Position numbers and translations under genes: made by a program. The notes under the pieces are model-generated. The model had not been told where the DNA came from and searched no databases. It saw nothing but the letters and a program-made list of their open reading frames with translations. Positions 57,287 to 64,000 of a stretch of DNA of 64,000 nucleotides are shown piece by piece. The DNA lies in assembly GCA_045531965.1 (NCBI GenBank), contig JAZSFA010000143.1, positions 1-64,000 of the forward strand, read 5' to 3'. This stretch comes from CAMEON01 sp045531965 (GTDB lineage: Bacteria > Bacillota > Clostridia > Oscillospirales > CAG-272). Each line of letters opens with the position of its first letter. Within the stretch, counting starts at the first letter, position 1.

Positions 57287-59326
57287 TTATGTTCTCTCTC
57301 TCGAAGGGCTACCATGGGTCGGCATTCCCGGATGCGGATAACCGCTATGCGACACGGATGCCGTTTCTTTCTCGCCCAGCACACTTTCGCCATCGGTGAT
57401 ATATCGTTTGGCTTGGGTCGTGAAAAGCTCATAATATCGCCCCTGCTTGGTCATAAGGGAGCGATGATCCCCCTCCTCAATCAGCTTGCCATATTCCAGC
57501 ACAAGGATCTTGGAAGCTACCGTGGCGCTGGACAAGCGATGAGAGACAAAAATAGTGGTTTTATCCGCGCGCAGACGGTCAAACTGATTGAAGATCTCCT
57601 GTTCAGCCATGGGATCGAGGGATGCGGTAGGCTCGTCCAAAATAAGCACATCGGATTCGCTGTAAAAGGCACGGGCAATCGCAAGTTTTTGCCATTGACC
57701 AATGGACAGCTCAATGCCATTTTCCTCGAAAATACGCATGAGAGGGGTGTTGTAGCCGTCGGGCAAGCGGGAGATATAATCTTCCGCATCCGCCTCGCGG
57801 GTCGCTTGTTTAACGGCTTCTTCATCAAATTCCTTGTGAATATCACCAAATTGCACGTTTTCGGATACGGTAACGGCATACTTTCCAAAATCCTGGAAGA
57901 TGATACCAAACATTCGATAAAGATCTTCCACCTCGTAAGCCCGAATGTCCTCACCGTCGAGGAAAATTCTTCCCTCGGTGGGATCATAGAGGCGGGTCAG
58001 AAGCTTGAGCAGGGTGGTTTTACCTGCGCCGTTGAGACCCACCAACACCAGCGTCTCGCCGGGACGGATGGTAAAGCTAACGTCATCAATCACCTTTCGC
58101 TCGGTGCCTGGGTAGATAAAGCTGACGTGCTCAAAGGTGATGGTATGGGGCTGACCGTGGTTGACCTTAAGCGGTGTTTCCGCAGGCTGGTCTCCTTTGA
58201 TTGTATCAAGCTTGGGTACGACCGTAGGCTCTTCCTTCAGGAAGGAGGTCAGGTTATCGATAAACAGAGTACCTTCATAAATGGTAGCAGACACTGAGAT
58301 CAAGGTAGCAACCTGACCCGCGATCGATGTTAAAGCACCGGTATAAAGGGAATAATCACCGATCATATCCCGCCCGGTGACCACCAAATAAGCAAACCAA
58401 GCAAAGAAAGCGCAATTGACCACCGAAGAAAGAATGGTGATCCCAATATGCCACGCGTTTTCTCGAAGGATAAGCACACGGATACCCGAAAAATACTTGT
58501 CGAAGGTTTCGCGATATCGACCGATGAACGTATCTGAAAGACCAAACATACGCACTTCTTTAGCCATATCCTTATTGACCATAAGATCGGCATAATAGTT
58601 CATCTGTCTGCGATCCTTGGAGCGGCGGCGCATATACTGGAAGTTTTTGCGGCGGTAATAGAAATTGATGATCGCCGAAGGAACGGAAACCACCACCATA
58701 ACCAGTGCTGCCCACCAAAGTTTGGTGGCAAGAATCACCACAAAGGAAATGAGGGTGATGATCGTACTGAAAACCGAGAACGTTGCCGAGAGAATCTGGA
58801 TGGGTCTCATCCCCGCTTCCCTGTTAGCATTCTCAAGCTTCTCGTAAAAAGCAGGCAGGTCGAAAGCACAAATATCCAGCGTTTTGGCTTTATTCATGAT
58901 CTCCATCTTGACCGTCCGAACTACCAGCTCGCCCGCAATTCGGGTGACGGTATTTTTCAACGTATTGATCAAGCTATTGAAGATATTATAAGAGAACATA
59001 AAGACGAGCAGGAAGAATACCGTGCTGCTCAAGAAATCCTTGAGACTTCCATCAAAGAGGTTATGATTGGACTGCAAGGCATTCAGCACGTATTGAGAGA
59101 TCTTGGATCCGATCACAGGCAAAACACCTTGAAAAACCGCGATAAGCAGCATGGCAAACAAGATCCACGGACCGGTCTTCCATACGAGCCCGAAAATATA
59201 GATCATACGGGTGAAGAATCCACCCAGCAATTCCTTCAGATAACGGGGTACGTCTTTCAAATTCTTGGGTAGCTCGACCTGGGCATATCGGAATTGTCCC
59301 ATCCCGGGAGGAGGTCCTGGAGGCAT
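57287..59326 (-). CDS. ABC exporter, fused permease and ATPase
   Basis: A 679-residue half-transporter. The N-terminus is proline-rich (MPPGPPPGMGQF), then six membrane helices (about 45-340) and an ATPase domain: Walker A GLNGAGKTTLL, signature LSIGQWQKLA, Walker B VLILDEPTAS, and the H-loop SHR. The Q-loop segment is FQDFGKYAVTV. It probably works as a homodimer or pairs with another half-transporter outside this window; substrate is unknown (peptide, drug or lipid). The ATG at 59324-59326 is preceded by a TTG; GAAAGG is 8-11 bases upstream of either. Confidence 0.9.
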   Translation of the reverse strand: MPPGPPPGMGQFRYAQVELPKNLKDVPRYLKELLGGFFTRMIYIFGLVWKTGPWILFAMLLIAVFQGVLPVIGSKISQYVLNALQSNHNLFDGSLKDFLSSTVFFLLVFMFSYNIFNSLINTLKNTVTRIAGELVVRTVKMEIMNKAKTLDICAFDLPAFYEKLENANREAGMRPIQILSATFSVFSTIITLISFVVILATKLWWAALVMVVVSVPSAIINFYYRRKNFQYMRRRSKDRRQMNYYADLMVNKDMAKEVRMFGLSDTFIGRYRETFDKYFSGIRVLILRENAWHIGITILSSVVNCAFFAWFAYLVVTGRDMIGDYSLYTGALTSIAGQVATLISVSATIYEGTLFIDNLTSFLKEEPTVVPKLDTIKGDQPAETPLKVNHGQPHTITFEHVSFIYPGTERKVIDDVSFTIRPGETLVLVGLNGAGKTTLLKLLTRLYDPTEGRIFLDGEDIRAYEVEDLYRMFGIIFQDFGKYAVTVSENVQFGDIHKEFDEEAVKQATREADAEDYISRLPDGYNTPLMRIFEENGIELSIGQWQKLAIARAFYSESDVLILDEPTASLDPMAEQEIFNQFDRLRADKTTIFVSHRLSSATVASKILVLEYGKLIEEGDHRSLMTKQGRYYELFTTQAKRYITDGESVLGEKETASVSHSGYPHPGMPTHGSPSRERT

Positions 59327-59490
59327 CAAGGATCACACCTTTCGTCAAAGATTTGGTGAGTCAATGCATTTATGTCGGCGTTTGTAATCTAACTATTTAT
59401 TTTATCATCATACCTTGAACGGTTTTAGGAGAATATGTAATAATTTTGTAAATTGATAAAGAAGAACAAGGAAACCGTCTTCCCTCAGCA

Positions 59491-59519
59491 CTTGACATCA
59501 TCCTTTTGCCATGCTATAA
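59491..59519 (+). promoter_or_regulatory. Consensus promoter of the membrane protein gene at 59554
   Basis: TTGACA, 17 bases, TATAAT, a perfect consensus, 34 bases before the start codon. Confidence 0.87.
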
Positions 59520-59553
59520 TGAAGCGACCCATATTTACGAAAGGAGCCCCTCC

Positions 59554-60297
59554 ATGGCATCCCTCCCCTACGCAAACAACACCTCGCCAACACATGAAAA
59601 AAGACATGTCTATTTTCAAAAGCTGGCACCGAAAAGATCCCGTGTCCTTTATGCCGTTTCCATCGCACTCGGCATTTTGTGCATCCTTTTGCTCCTGCTC
59701 TCCACCAACAAATTTATCAACGGATCTGTTTTCAAGATCCCCATGATCTCCGCCGTGACGGATTTTTTGGGTATTGATCTCAACGACGACGTAGAAAAGA
59801 CAGTAGAAAAGGCAAAGGACAACGTAGATCTTACGCTAAAGGTTTTGGAGCTGATCTGCAAGGACAGCGAGTTTTATGAAAACATCGAGGGTGAACTCAA
59901 CCTACCCTTTGACGAATGGGAGGCGACCTACGGCGTACAACCCGCTGAACTCAGAAAGTTGTTCGATCCTCTGTCCCTTCGAAATCTGACAACGTTGCTT
60001 TCACATTTTCTGGGGGACAAGCACATCGCCGTTTCCGCTTTGCGGGTGGTCATCGGTTGTGTAATCGGCGTTGCCGTGGGTCTGATTCTTTTGGCTACCC
60101 TGTCCACTCTGCTGAGAAGGTCTTGGCTCTGTCTTTTGACTTGCGTGCTGTGTACGGGCTTTTTCTCCTTCACAGGCGGCTTTATTATTTGGTTATTCGG
60201 GAGTGCCGCGTGGATCTCCATGGCGGTGATCTGCTACAAGCTGAACCGCGAATACGGGCAATACAAAAAGGATGTCCTGAACACTCATCTTGCTTGA
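59554..60297 (+). CDS. Membrane protein of unknown function
   Basis: A 247-residue protein with one helix near residues 32-52, an extracytoplasmic helical region with acidic and leucine-rich character (about 65-150), and three closely spaced helices in the last 90 residues, followed by a short basic end (KLNREYGQYKKD). I recognise no family. AAAGGAG lies eight bases before the ATG at 59554; an earlier ATG at 59506 falls inside the -10 region and is rejected. It is monocistronic with a strong promoter and its own terminator, so it is likely expressed well. Confidence 0.78.
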   Translation: MASLPYANNTSPTHEKRHVYFQKLAPKRSRVLYAVSIALGILCILLLLLSTNKFINGSVFKIPMISAVTDFLGIDLNDDVEKTVEKAKDNVDLTLKVLELICKDSEFYENIEGELNLPFDEWEATYGVQPAELRKLFDPLSLRNLTTLLSHFLGDKHIAVSALRVVIGCVIGVAVGLILLATLSTLLRRSWLCLLTCVLCTGFFSFTGGFIIWLFGSAAWISMAVICYKLNREYGQYKKDVLNTHLA

Positions 60298-60316
60298 TTA
60301 TCATGAAATATCACGA

Positions 60317-60354
60317 ACCGCGCGGCCTACCGAAAGGGGGTCGCGTGGCTTTTT
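60317..60354 (+). terminator. Terminator after the membrane protein gene
   Basis: CCGCGCGGCC and GGTCGCGTGG pair (two G-T wobbles) across a 10-base loop and are followed by five T. Confidence 0.75.
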
Positions 60355-60509
60355 ACTTGCCCGCGCAAGGGTAATTCGTCATATTTCACAAAAGAAAACC
60401 GACATATTTATTGAATATCGTATTTTTCAAGTCTTTTCAAACGACTTTAAATATGATAAAATATATCTTTGGAGTATTGTTAAAAAAATATATACAGGAG
60501 AATAAAACA

Positions 60510-62354
60510 GTGATCAGAAGTGATTTGAGAAACGTAGCTATTATCGCCCACGTTGACCACGGTAAAACCACTCTGGTAGACGGACTCTTAAAGCAGGGCG
60601 GCATCTACCGTGAGAATCAGGATACCACTACCCGTGTCATGGATTCGGGAGATCTGGAAAAAGAGCGTGGCATTACCATCCTCGCCAAGAACACCGCGGT
60701 ACACTACAAGGACACCAAAATCAACATCATCGACACCCCCGGTCACGCCGACTTCGGCGGTGAGGTGGAGCGTGTACTCAAAATGGTCAACGGCGTTATC
60801 CTGCTGGTGGATGCCGCCGAGGGGCCCATGCCTCAGACTCGTTTCGTTCTTCAAAAGGCGCTGGCGCTGAATCACCGTGTCATTGTTTGCATCAATAAAA
60901 TCGACAAGCCCGACGCCCGTCTCGGTGAAGTAGAGGACGAGATTCTGGAGTTGCTCATTGACCTGGATGCCTCCGACGAGCAGTTAGACTCTCCCATGCT
61001 CTATTGCTCAGGTCGCGACGGTACCGCTTCCTTTGATCCCGACAACAGAAGCGATGACCTGACCCCTCTCTTTGAGACCATCGTGGACTACATTCCTGCT
61101 CCCGAGGGTGATGAGAACGGTCCTCTCCAGCTTTTGGTGTCCTCCATCGACTACAATGACTACGTAGGTCGCATCGGTATTGGTCGCATTGAACGCGGTT
61201 CCATCAAGGTAGGTCAGGAAGCCGTGATCTGCAACTACCACTCGGGTGCCGCCCCCCGCAAGACCAAGATCGTCACGGTTATGCAGATCGACGGTCTTGT
61301 GCGTAAGCCCGTAGAGACTGCTACCGTAGGCGATATCGTCTGCTTCTCGGGCGCGGGCGAGATCACCATTGGCGATACCGTCACTGCCACCGATTGCCCC
61401 GAGCCTCTGGAGTTCGTCAAAGTATCCGAGCCTACTCTGGAGATGACCTTTGCGGTCAACGACTCCCCCTTGGCAGGCAAGGAGGGCAAGTTCGTCACCT
61501 CCCGTCAGATTCGCGACAGATTGTACCGCGAGCTTCTCAAGGACGTCTCCCTCCGCGTCAGCGATGGCGAGACCACAGATGAGTTCCGCGTAGCAGGACG
61601 CGGCGAGATGCACTTGTCCATCCTCATTGAGACCATGCGCCGTGAGGGCTTTGAGCTGACCTGCTCCAACCCCCGCGTGCTATATAAAGAGATCGACGGG
61701 ATCAAGTGCGAGCCTATGGAGCACATCACCCTGGACGTCCCCAACGACTACGTTGGTCCTGTGGTGGAAAAGCTGGGTCAGCGCAAGGGCGATCTTTTGG
61801 AGATGACCCCTTTGGGATCGGGTAACCGTATGCGTATCGAATACAAGATCCCCACCCGTTGTCTCTTCGGATACCGCTCCGAGTTCCTCACCGCTACCCA
61901 CGGCGAGGGCATCATGAACACCCTCTTCGCGGGCTACGAGCCTTACCGCGGTGAGATCGTCATGAGATTCACCGGCTCTCTCGTGGCTTCCGAGGCAGGC
62001 GAGACCACCCGTTACGGTCTCTACAAGACTCAGGAACGCGGTCAGATGTTCGTAGGTCCCCAGACCCAGGTCTACGAGGGCATGATCGTGGGCGAGAACC
62101 CCAAGAACGACGACATTGCCCTGAACCCCTGCCAGACCAAGCACATGACCGCCGTCCGTTCCACGGGCGCAGATGAAAAGCTGCTCCTGACCCCTCCCCG
62201 CGTCTTTACTTTGGAGGAAGCCATCGAGTACATCAACGACGATGAGCTGATCGAGGTCACCCCCAAGTCCATCCGTCTGCGCAAGGTCATCCTGGACACC
62301 GAGACCCGTATGAAGGAAATGATGAAGAAGCGCAGAGCGCTTCAGGGCAAATAA
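60510..62354 (+). CDS. typA: Ribosome-associated GTPase TypA/BipA
   Basis: A 614-residue translational GTPase. G1 is AHVDHGKTTL, G2 the RGITI segment (EKERGITILAKN), G3 DTPGHADFGGEV, and G4 NKID, followed by domains II, III, V and the TypA-specific C-terminal domain. BipA acts on 50S assembly and on growth at low temperature or stress. The frame is open 33 codons further upstream, but those are AT-rich and unlike the family; a GTG at 60510-60512 with AGGAG nine bases before it gives the usual length, so I choose it. Codon use is strongly biased, as in highly expressed genes. Confidence 0.96.
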   Translation: MIRSDLRNVAIIAHVDHGKTTLVDGLLKQGGIYRENQDTTTRVMDSGDLEKERGITILAKNTAVHYKDTKINIIDTPGHADFGGEVERVLKMVNGVILLVDAAEGPMPQTRFVLQKALALNHRVIVCINKIDKPDARLGEVEDEILELLIDLDASDEQLDSPMLYCSGRDGTASFDPDNRSDDLTPLFETIVDYIPAPEGDENGPLQLLVSSIDYNDYVGRIGIGRIERGSIKVGQEAVICNYHSGAAPRKTKIVTVMQIDGLVRKPVETATVGDIVCFSGAGEITIGDTVTATDCPEPLEFVKVSEPTLEMTFAVNDSPLAGKEGKFVTSRQIRDRLYRELLKDVSLRVSDGETTDEFRVAGRGEMHLSILIETMRREGFELTCSNPRVLYKEIDGIKCEPMEHITLDVPNDYVGPVVEKLGQRKGDLLEMTPLGSGNRMRIEYKIPTRCLFGYRSEFLTATHGEGIMNTLFAGYEPYRGEIVMRFTGSLVASEAGETTRYGLYKTQERGQMFVGPQTQVYEGMIVGENPKNDDIALNPCQTKHMTAVRSTGADEKLLLTPPRVFTLEEAIEYINDDELIEVTPKSIRLRKVILDTETRMKEMMKKRRALQGK

Positions 62355-62411
62355 GCCATAGATGCCATGAAACTTGACTGCCCCAAACCTACGGGGCAAT
62401 CTATCAGATGC

Positions 62412-62449
62412 ATGCACAAAAAGCCACCATAGGGTGGCTTTTTGTGCAT
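62412..62449. terminator. Bidirectional terminator after typA
   Basis: ATGCACAAAAAGCCACC and GGTGGCTTTTTGTGCAT form a 17-bp perfect stem with an ATAG loop. The arms contain A5 and T5 on both strands. Confidence 0.9.
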
Positions 62450-62623
62450 AAACTCACTCGTTAATACAATGAAGCTTTGAAAGCAGAAGTCATGCCTTTC
62501 TACTTATTGCCTGCAATCTCACATACGCCTCCAAGCTCGGCAGGCAGATTGCTATCGAAACATTAACCGAATAATCAATGGGGTTGACGAATCAAATTCC
62601 GTCAGCCCTTTTGCATCGATTGG

Positions 62624-62652
62624 TTGAAAAATTCACAAAAATATGGTATAAT
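62624..62652 (+). promoter_or_regulatory. Promoter of the Crp-family gene
   Basis: TTGAAA, 17 bases, TATAAT, 31 bases before the start codon. Confidence 0.8.
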
Positions 62653-62683
62653 GGTAAAAACAAAACACGAAAGGATGGAGATT

Positions 62684-63349
62684 ATGTCTCTACACATCTT
62701 CTACGAACAATACTTTCCGTTCTGGAAAGTACTAAAGGAAGAAGATAAAAACTATCTGTGTGAGAATACCGCAGAGAAACACTTTGACAAGGAGCAACCC
62801 GTCCACGACAATATGGGCTGCACGGGGCTTTTCATCGTGCGCTCGGGTAGGCTTCGTCTCTATATGCTCTCCGAGGACGGAAAGGAGATCACCCTCTACC
62901 GCCTCTCACCCGGTGACATTTGTATGCTCTCTGCGTCCTGCGTTCTGCAGAGCGTGACCTTTGACGTGTACGTGGATGCGGAGGAGGAGAGCGACTGCTA
63001 TCACATCAGTGCATCTGCCTTCGGCGACGTCAGCAACCGCTATCTTGAGGTAAAGAATTACGCTTTGGAAACCGCCGTCAGCCGTTTTTCGGAGGTCATG
63101 TGGATCATGCAACAGATCGTTTTTATGAGCATGGACAAACGACTTGCCATCTTCCTTCTCGAAGAAACCCAGGCGAACGGCACGGACAGCGTGAATATGA
63201 CCCATGAAACCATCGCGCGCCACCTCGGAACTGCCCGTGAGGTCGTGACGAGGTTGCTTAGGCATCTTGCCGCAGACGGCGTGATCGAGGTCACGAGAAA
63301 GGGCATCCTGATTACGGACAAAAAGAAACTGCGGAGCATTGCCTATTGA
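62684..63349 (+). CDS. Crp/Fnr-family transcriptional regulator
   Basis: A 221-residue regulator with an N-terminal cyclic-nucleotide-type beta barrel (FIVRSGRLRLYM and SPGDICMLSASCVL) and a C-terminal winged helix-turn-helix reading TIARHLGTAREVVTRLLRHL. In the sensor domain C45 (approx.), C86 and C92 could serve as redox or metal sensing, and the family member could act like Fnr or an unknown class; no CxxC cluster motif is seen. GAAAGGATGGAG precedes the ATG at 62684. It is 61 bp upstream of a chromate-type transporter and may control it. Confidence 0.9.
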   Translation: MSLHIFYEQYFPFWKVLKEEDKNYLCENTAEKHFDKEQPVHDNMGCTGLFIVRSGRLRLYMLSEDGKEITLYRLSPGDICMLSASCVLQSVTFDVYVDAEEESDCYHISASAFGDVSNRYLEVKNYALETAVSRFSEVMWIMQQIVFMSMDKRLAIFLLEETQANGTDSVNMTHETIARHLGTAREVVTRLLRHLAADGVIEVTRKGILITDKKKLRSIAY

Positions 63350-63410
63350 TCCCCATTCAAGAGAAGGAGAAAGAACGCAAGAAGTTTTGTCGGATTGAAA
63401 GGAAACGCAA

Positions 63411-63986
63411 ATGAGAAAATATCTGAATCTGTTTCTGACCATGTTGAAAATCGGGCTGTTTACCTTCGGCGGCGGTTACGCCATGATCGCCCTTCTGGAA
63501 AATGAATTCGTATCCAAAAAGGAATGGATCGAAAAGGATGAGTTTCTCGATATGGTTGCCATAGCCGAGTCCACGCCCGGACCGATCGCTATCAATGCCG
63601 CCACCTATATCGGCTACAAAATGCTCGGCTTTCTCGGCTCGTTTACGGCAACCGTGGCGGTTTGTATCCCATCCTTCGTCATCATCTACGCCATATCGCT
63701 GTTCTTTGATGCCTTTCTGTCCATCACCCTTGTGTCGTATGCCTTCAGAGGAATACAGGTCTGTGTGATATGGCTGATCCTTTCGGCAGGGCTGAAAATG
63801 CTGAAGCAGATGAAGAAAACAGCATTCAATATCCTGATTCTATCTGTCGTTATTCTGTGCATGGTGGCGTTTTCGGTGCTTTCGGTCAGCTTCTCCACGA
63901 TATTCTACATTCTCCTATCGGGCGGTATTGGGGTGTTTATCTATGCGCTCGGTCTGCTCCGAGGAAAGAAGGGGGCCGGCAAATGA
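63411..63986 (+). CDS. Chromate transporter, short-chain CHR half protein, first subunit
   Basis: A 191-residue membrane protein with six helices and the CHR-family repeat GLFTFGGGYAMI, followed by KEWI--DEFLDMVAIAESTPGPIAIN. Bacillota usually carry two such halves as a pair that together equal ChrA. Substrate may be chromate or another oxyanion. AAAGGAAACGC precedes the ATG. The stop overlaps the next gene start (ATGA). Confidence 0.92.
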   Translation: MRKYLNLFLTMLKIGLFTFGGGYAMIALLENEFVSKKEWIEKDEFLDMVAIAESTPGPIAINAATYIGYKMLGFLGSFTATVAVCIPSFVIIYAISLFFDAFLSITLVSYAFRGIQVCVIWLILSAGLKMLKQMKKTAFNILILSVVILCMVAFSVLSVSFSTIFYILLSGGIGVFIYALGLLRGKKGAGK

Positions 63987-64000
63987 TCTACCTTGAATTG
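63983..64000 (+). CDS. Second chromate transporter half, 5' fragment cut by window edge
   Basis: The ATG at 63983 overlaps the preceding stop as ATGA and opens MIYLEL at the edge. From the usual two-gene arrangement this should be the second CHR half. Only six codons are visible, so the assignment rests on context. Confidence 0.55.

Larger units (their letters stand above)
62355..62683. other. Intergenic region between typA and the Crp-family gene
   Basis: The 329 bp hold the typA terminator, a second hairpin with arms GGGTTGACG and CGTCAGCCC followed by four T (62580-62615), and the next promoter. Between them a GCCTGC...GCAGGC pair and a GCAATCT...AGATTGC pair hint at a folded RNA (62510-62556), but I can name no family. 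Confidence 0.5.

Noticed and set aside
60411..60509. Upstream ATG for typA
   Set aside because: The extra 33 codons are AT-rich, unlike the family, and the GTG with AGGAG upstream matches the known N-terminus.
1..64000. CRISPR arrays, tRNA or rRNA genes, insertion sequences
   Set aside because: I found no regular direct-repeat array, no cloverleaf candidate and no transposase-like protein.

Overview
The window looks like chromosome from an uncultured gut Clostridia (Bacillota). Supporting signs are GGAGG-type ribosome binding sites, TTGACA-17-TATAAT promoters, many lipobox lipoproteins, a sodium-type V-ATPase in the gene order of the Enterococcus hirae ntp operon, MEP-pathway isoprenoid genes, a bile salt hydrolase-family enzyme, and secreted proteins ending in a GCASVIG...LKKK tail. 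Placement below class is inference. I saw no tRNA, rRNA, CRISPR array, phage gene or insertion sequence.

Layout. 1-8.5 kb: a cytoplasmic GH2 beta-galactosidase coupled to a cut-off ispE; a divergent membrane protein / SGNH hydrolase / DUF4358 lipoprotein operon; then rimI, a lipoprotein and dCMP deaminase; then a YhcC-type radical SAM gene. 8.6-19.8 kb: dxs, two tandem AI-2E-family permeases, htpG with an unknown partner, a TSCPD protein, a divergent uronate-isomerase relative, and yajC with a TIGR04086-type membrane protein. 19.8-34.8 kb: a 1085-residue surface protein and the nine-gene V-ATPase operon, which carries a GH43-like lipoprotein gene between subunits B and D. 34.8-47.4 kb: a lipid acyltransferase, two paralogous secreted proteins, a second GH2 enzyme, a pnuC / bile salt hydrolase operon with two RNA control elements, and an 1142-residue lipoprotein. 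47.4-49.7 kb: thioredoxin and its reductase, a short pyrophosphatase-like gene and a YgjV-like gene. 49.8-55.8 kb: a six-gene corrinoid methyltransferase operon (corrinoid protein, zinc-type MtaA/CmuA-like protein, two other URO-D-like proteins, RamA-like reactivase, DUF2284 protein). 55.8-64 kb: aspartokinase, an ABC exporter, a membrane protein, typA, a Crp-family regulator and a split chromate transporter that runs off the edge.

How the parts fit. The two GH2 enzymes, the GH43-like lipoprotein and several large secreted proteins suggest host or plant glycan use. The V-ATPase has all five sodium ligands of E. hirae NtpK, so a sodium economy is likely. The corrinoid operon looks like a self-contained methyl-transfer module of unknown substrate. 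The strongest candidates for new biology are the attenuator leader before pnuC, the hairpin that sequesters the ribosome binding site of the bile salt hydrolase gene, the corrinoid operon, and the glycosidase-like gene inside the V-ATPase operon.
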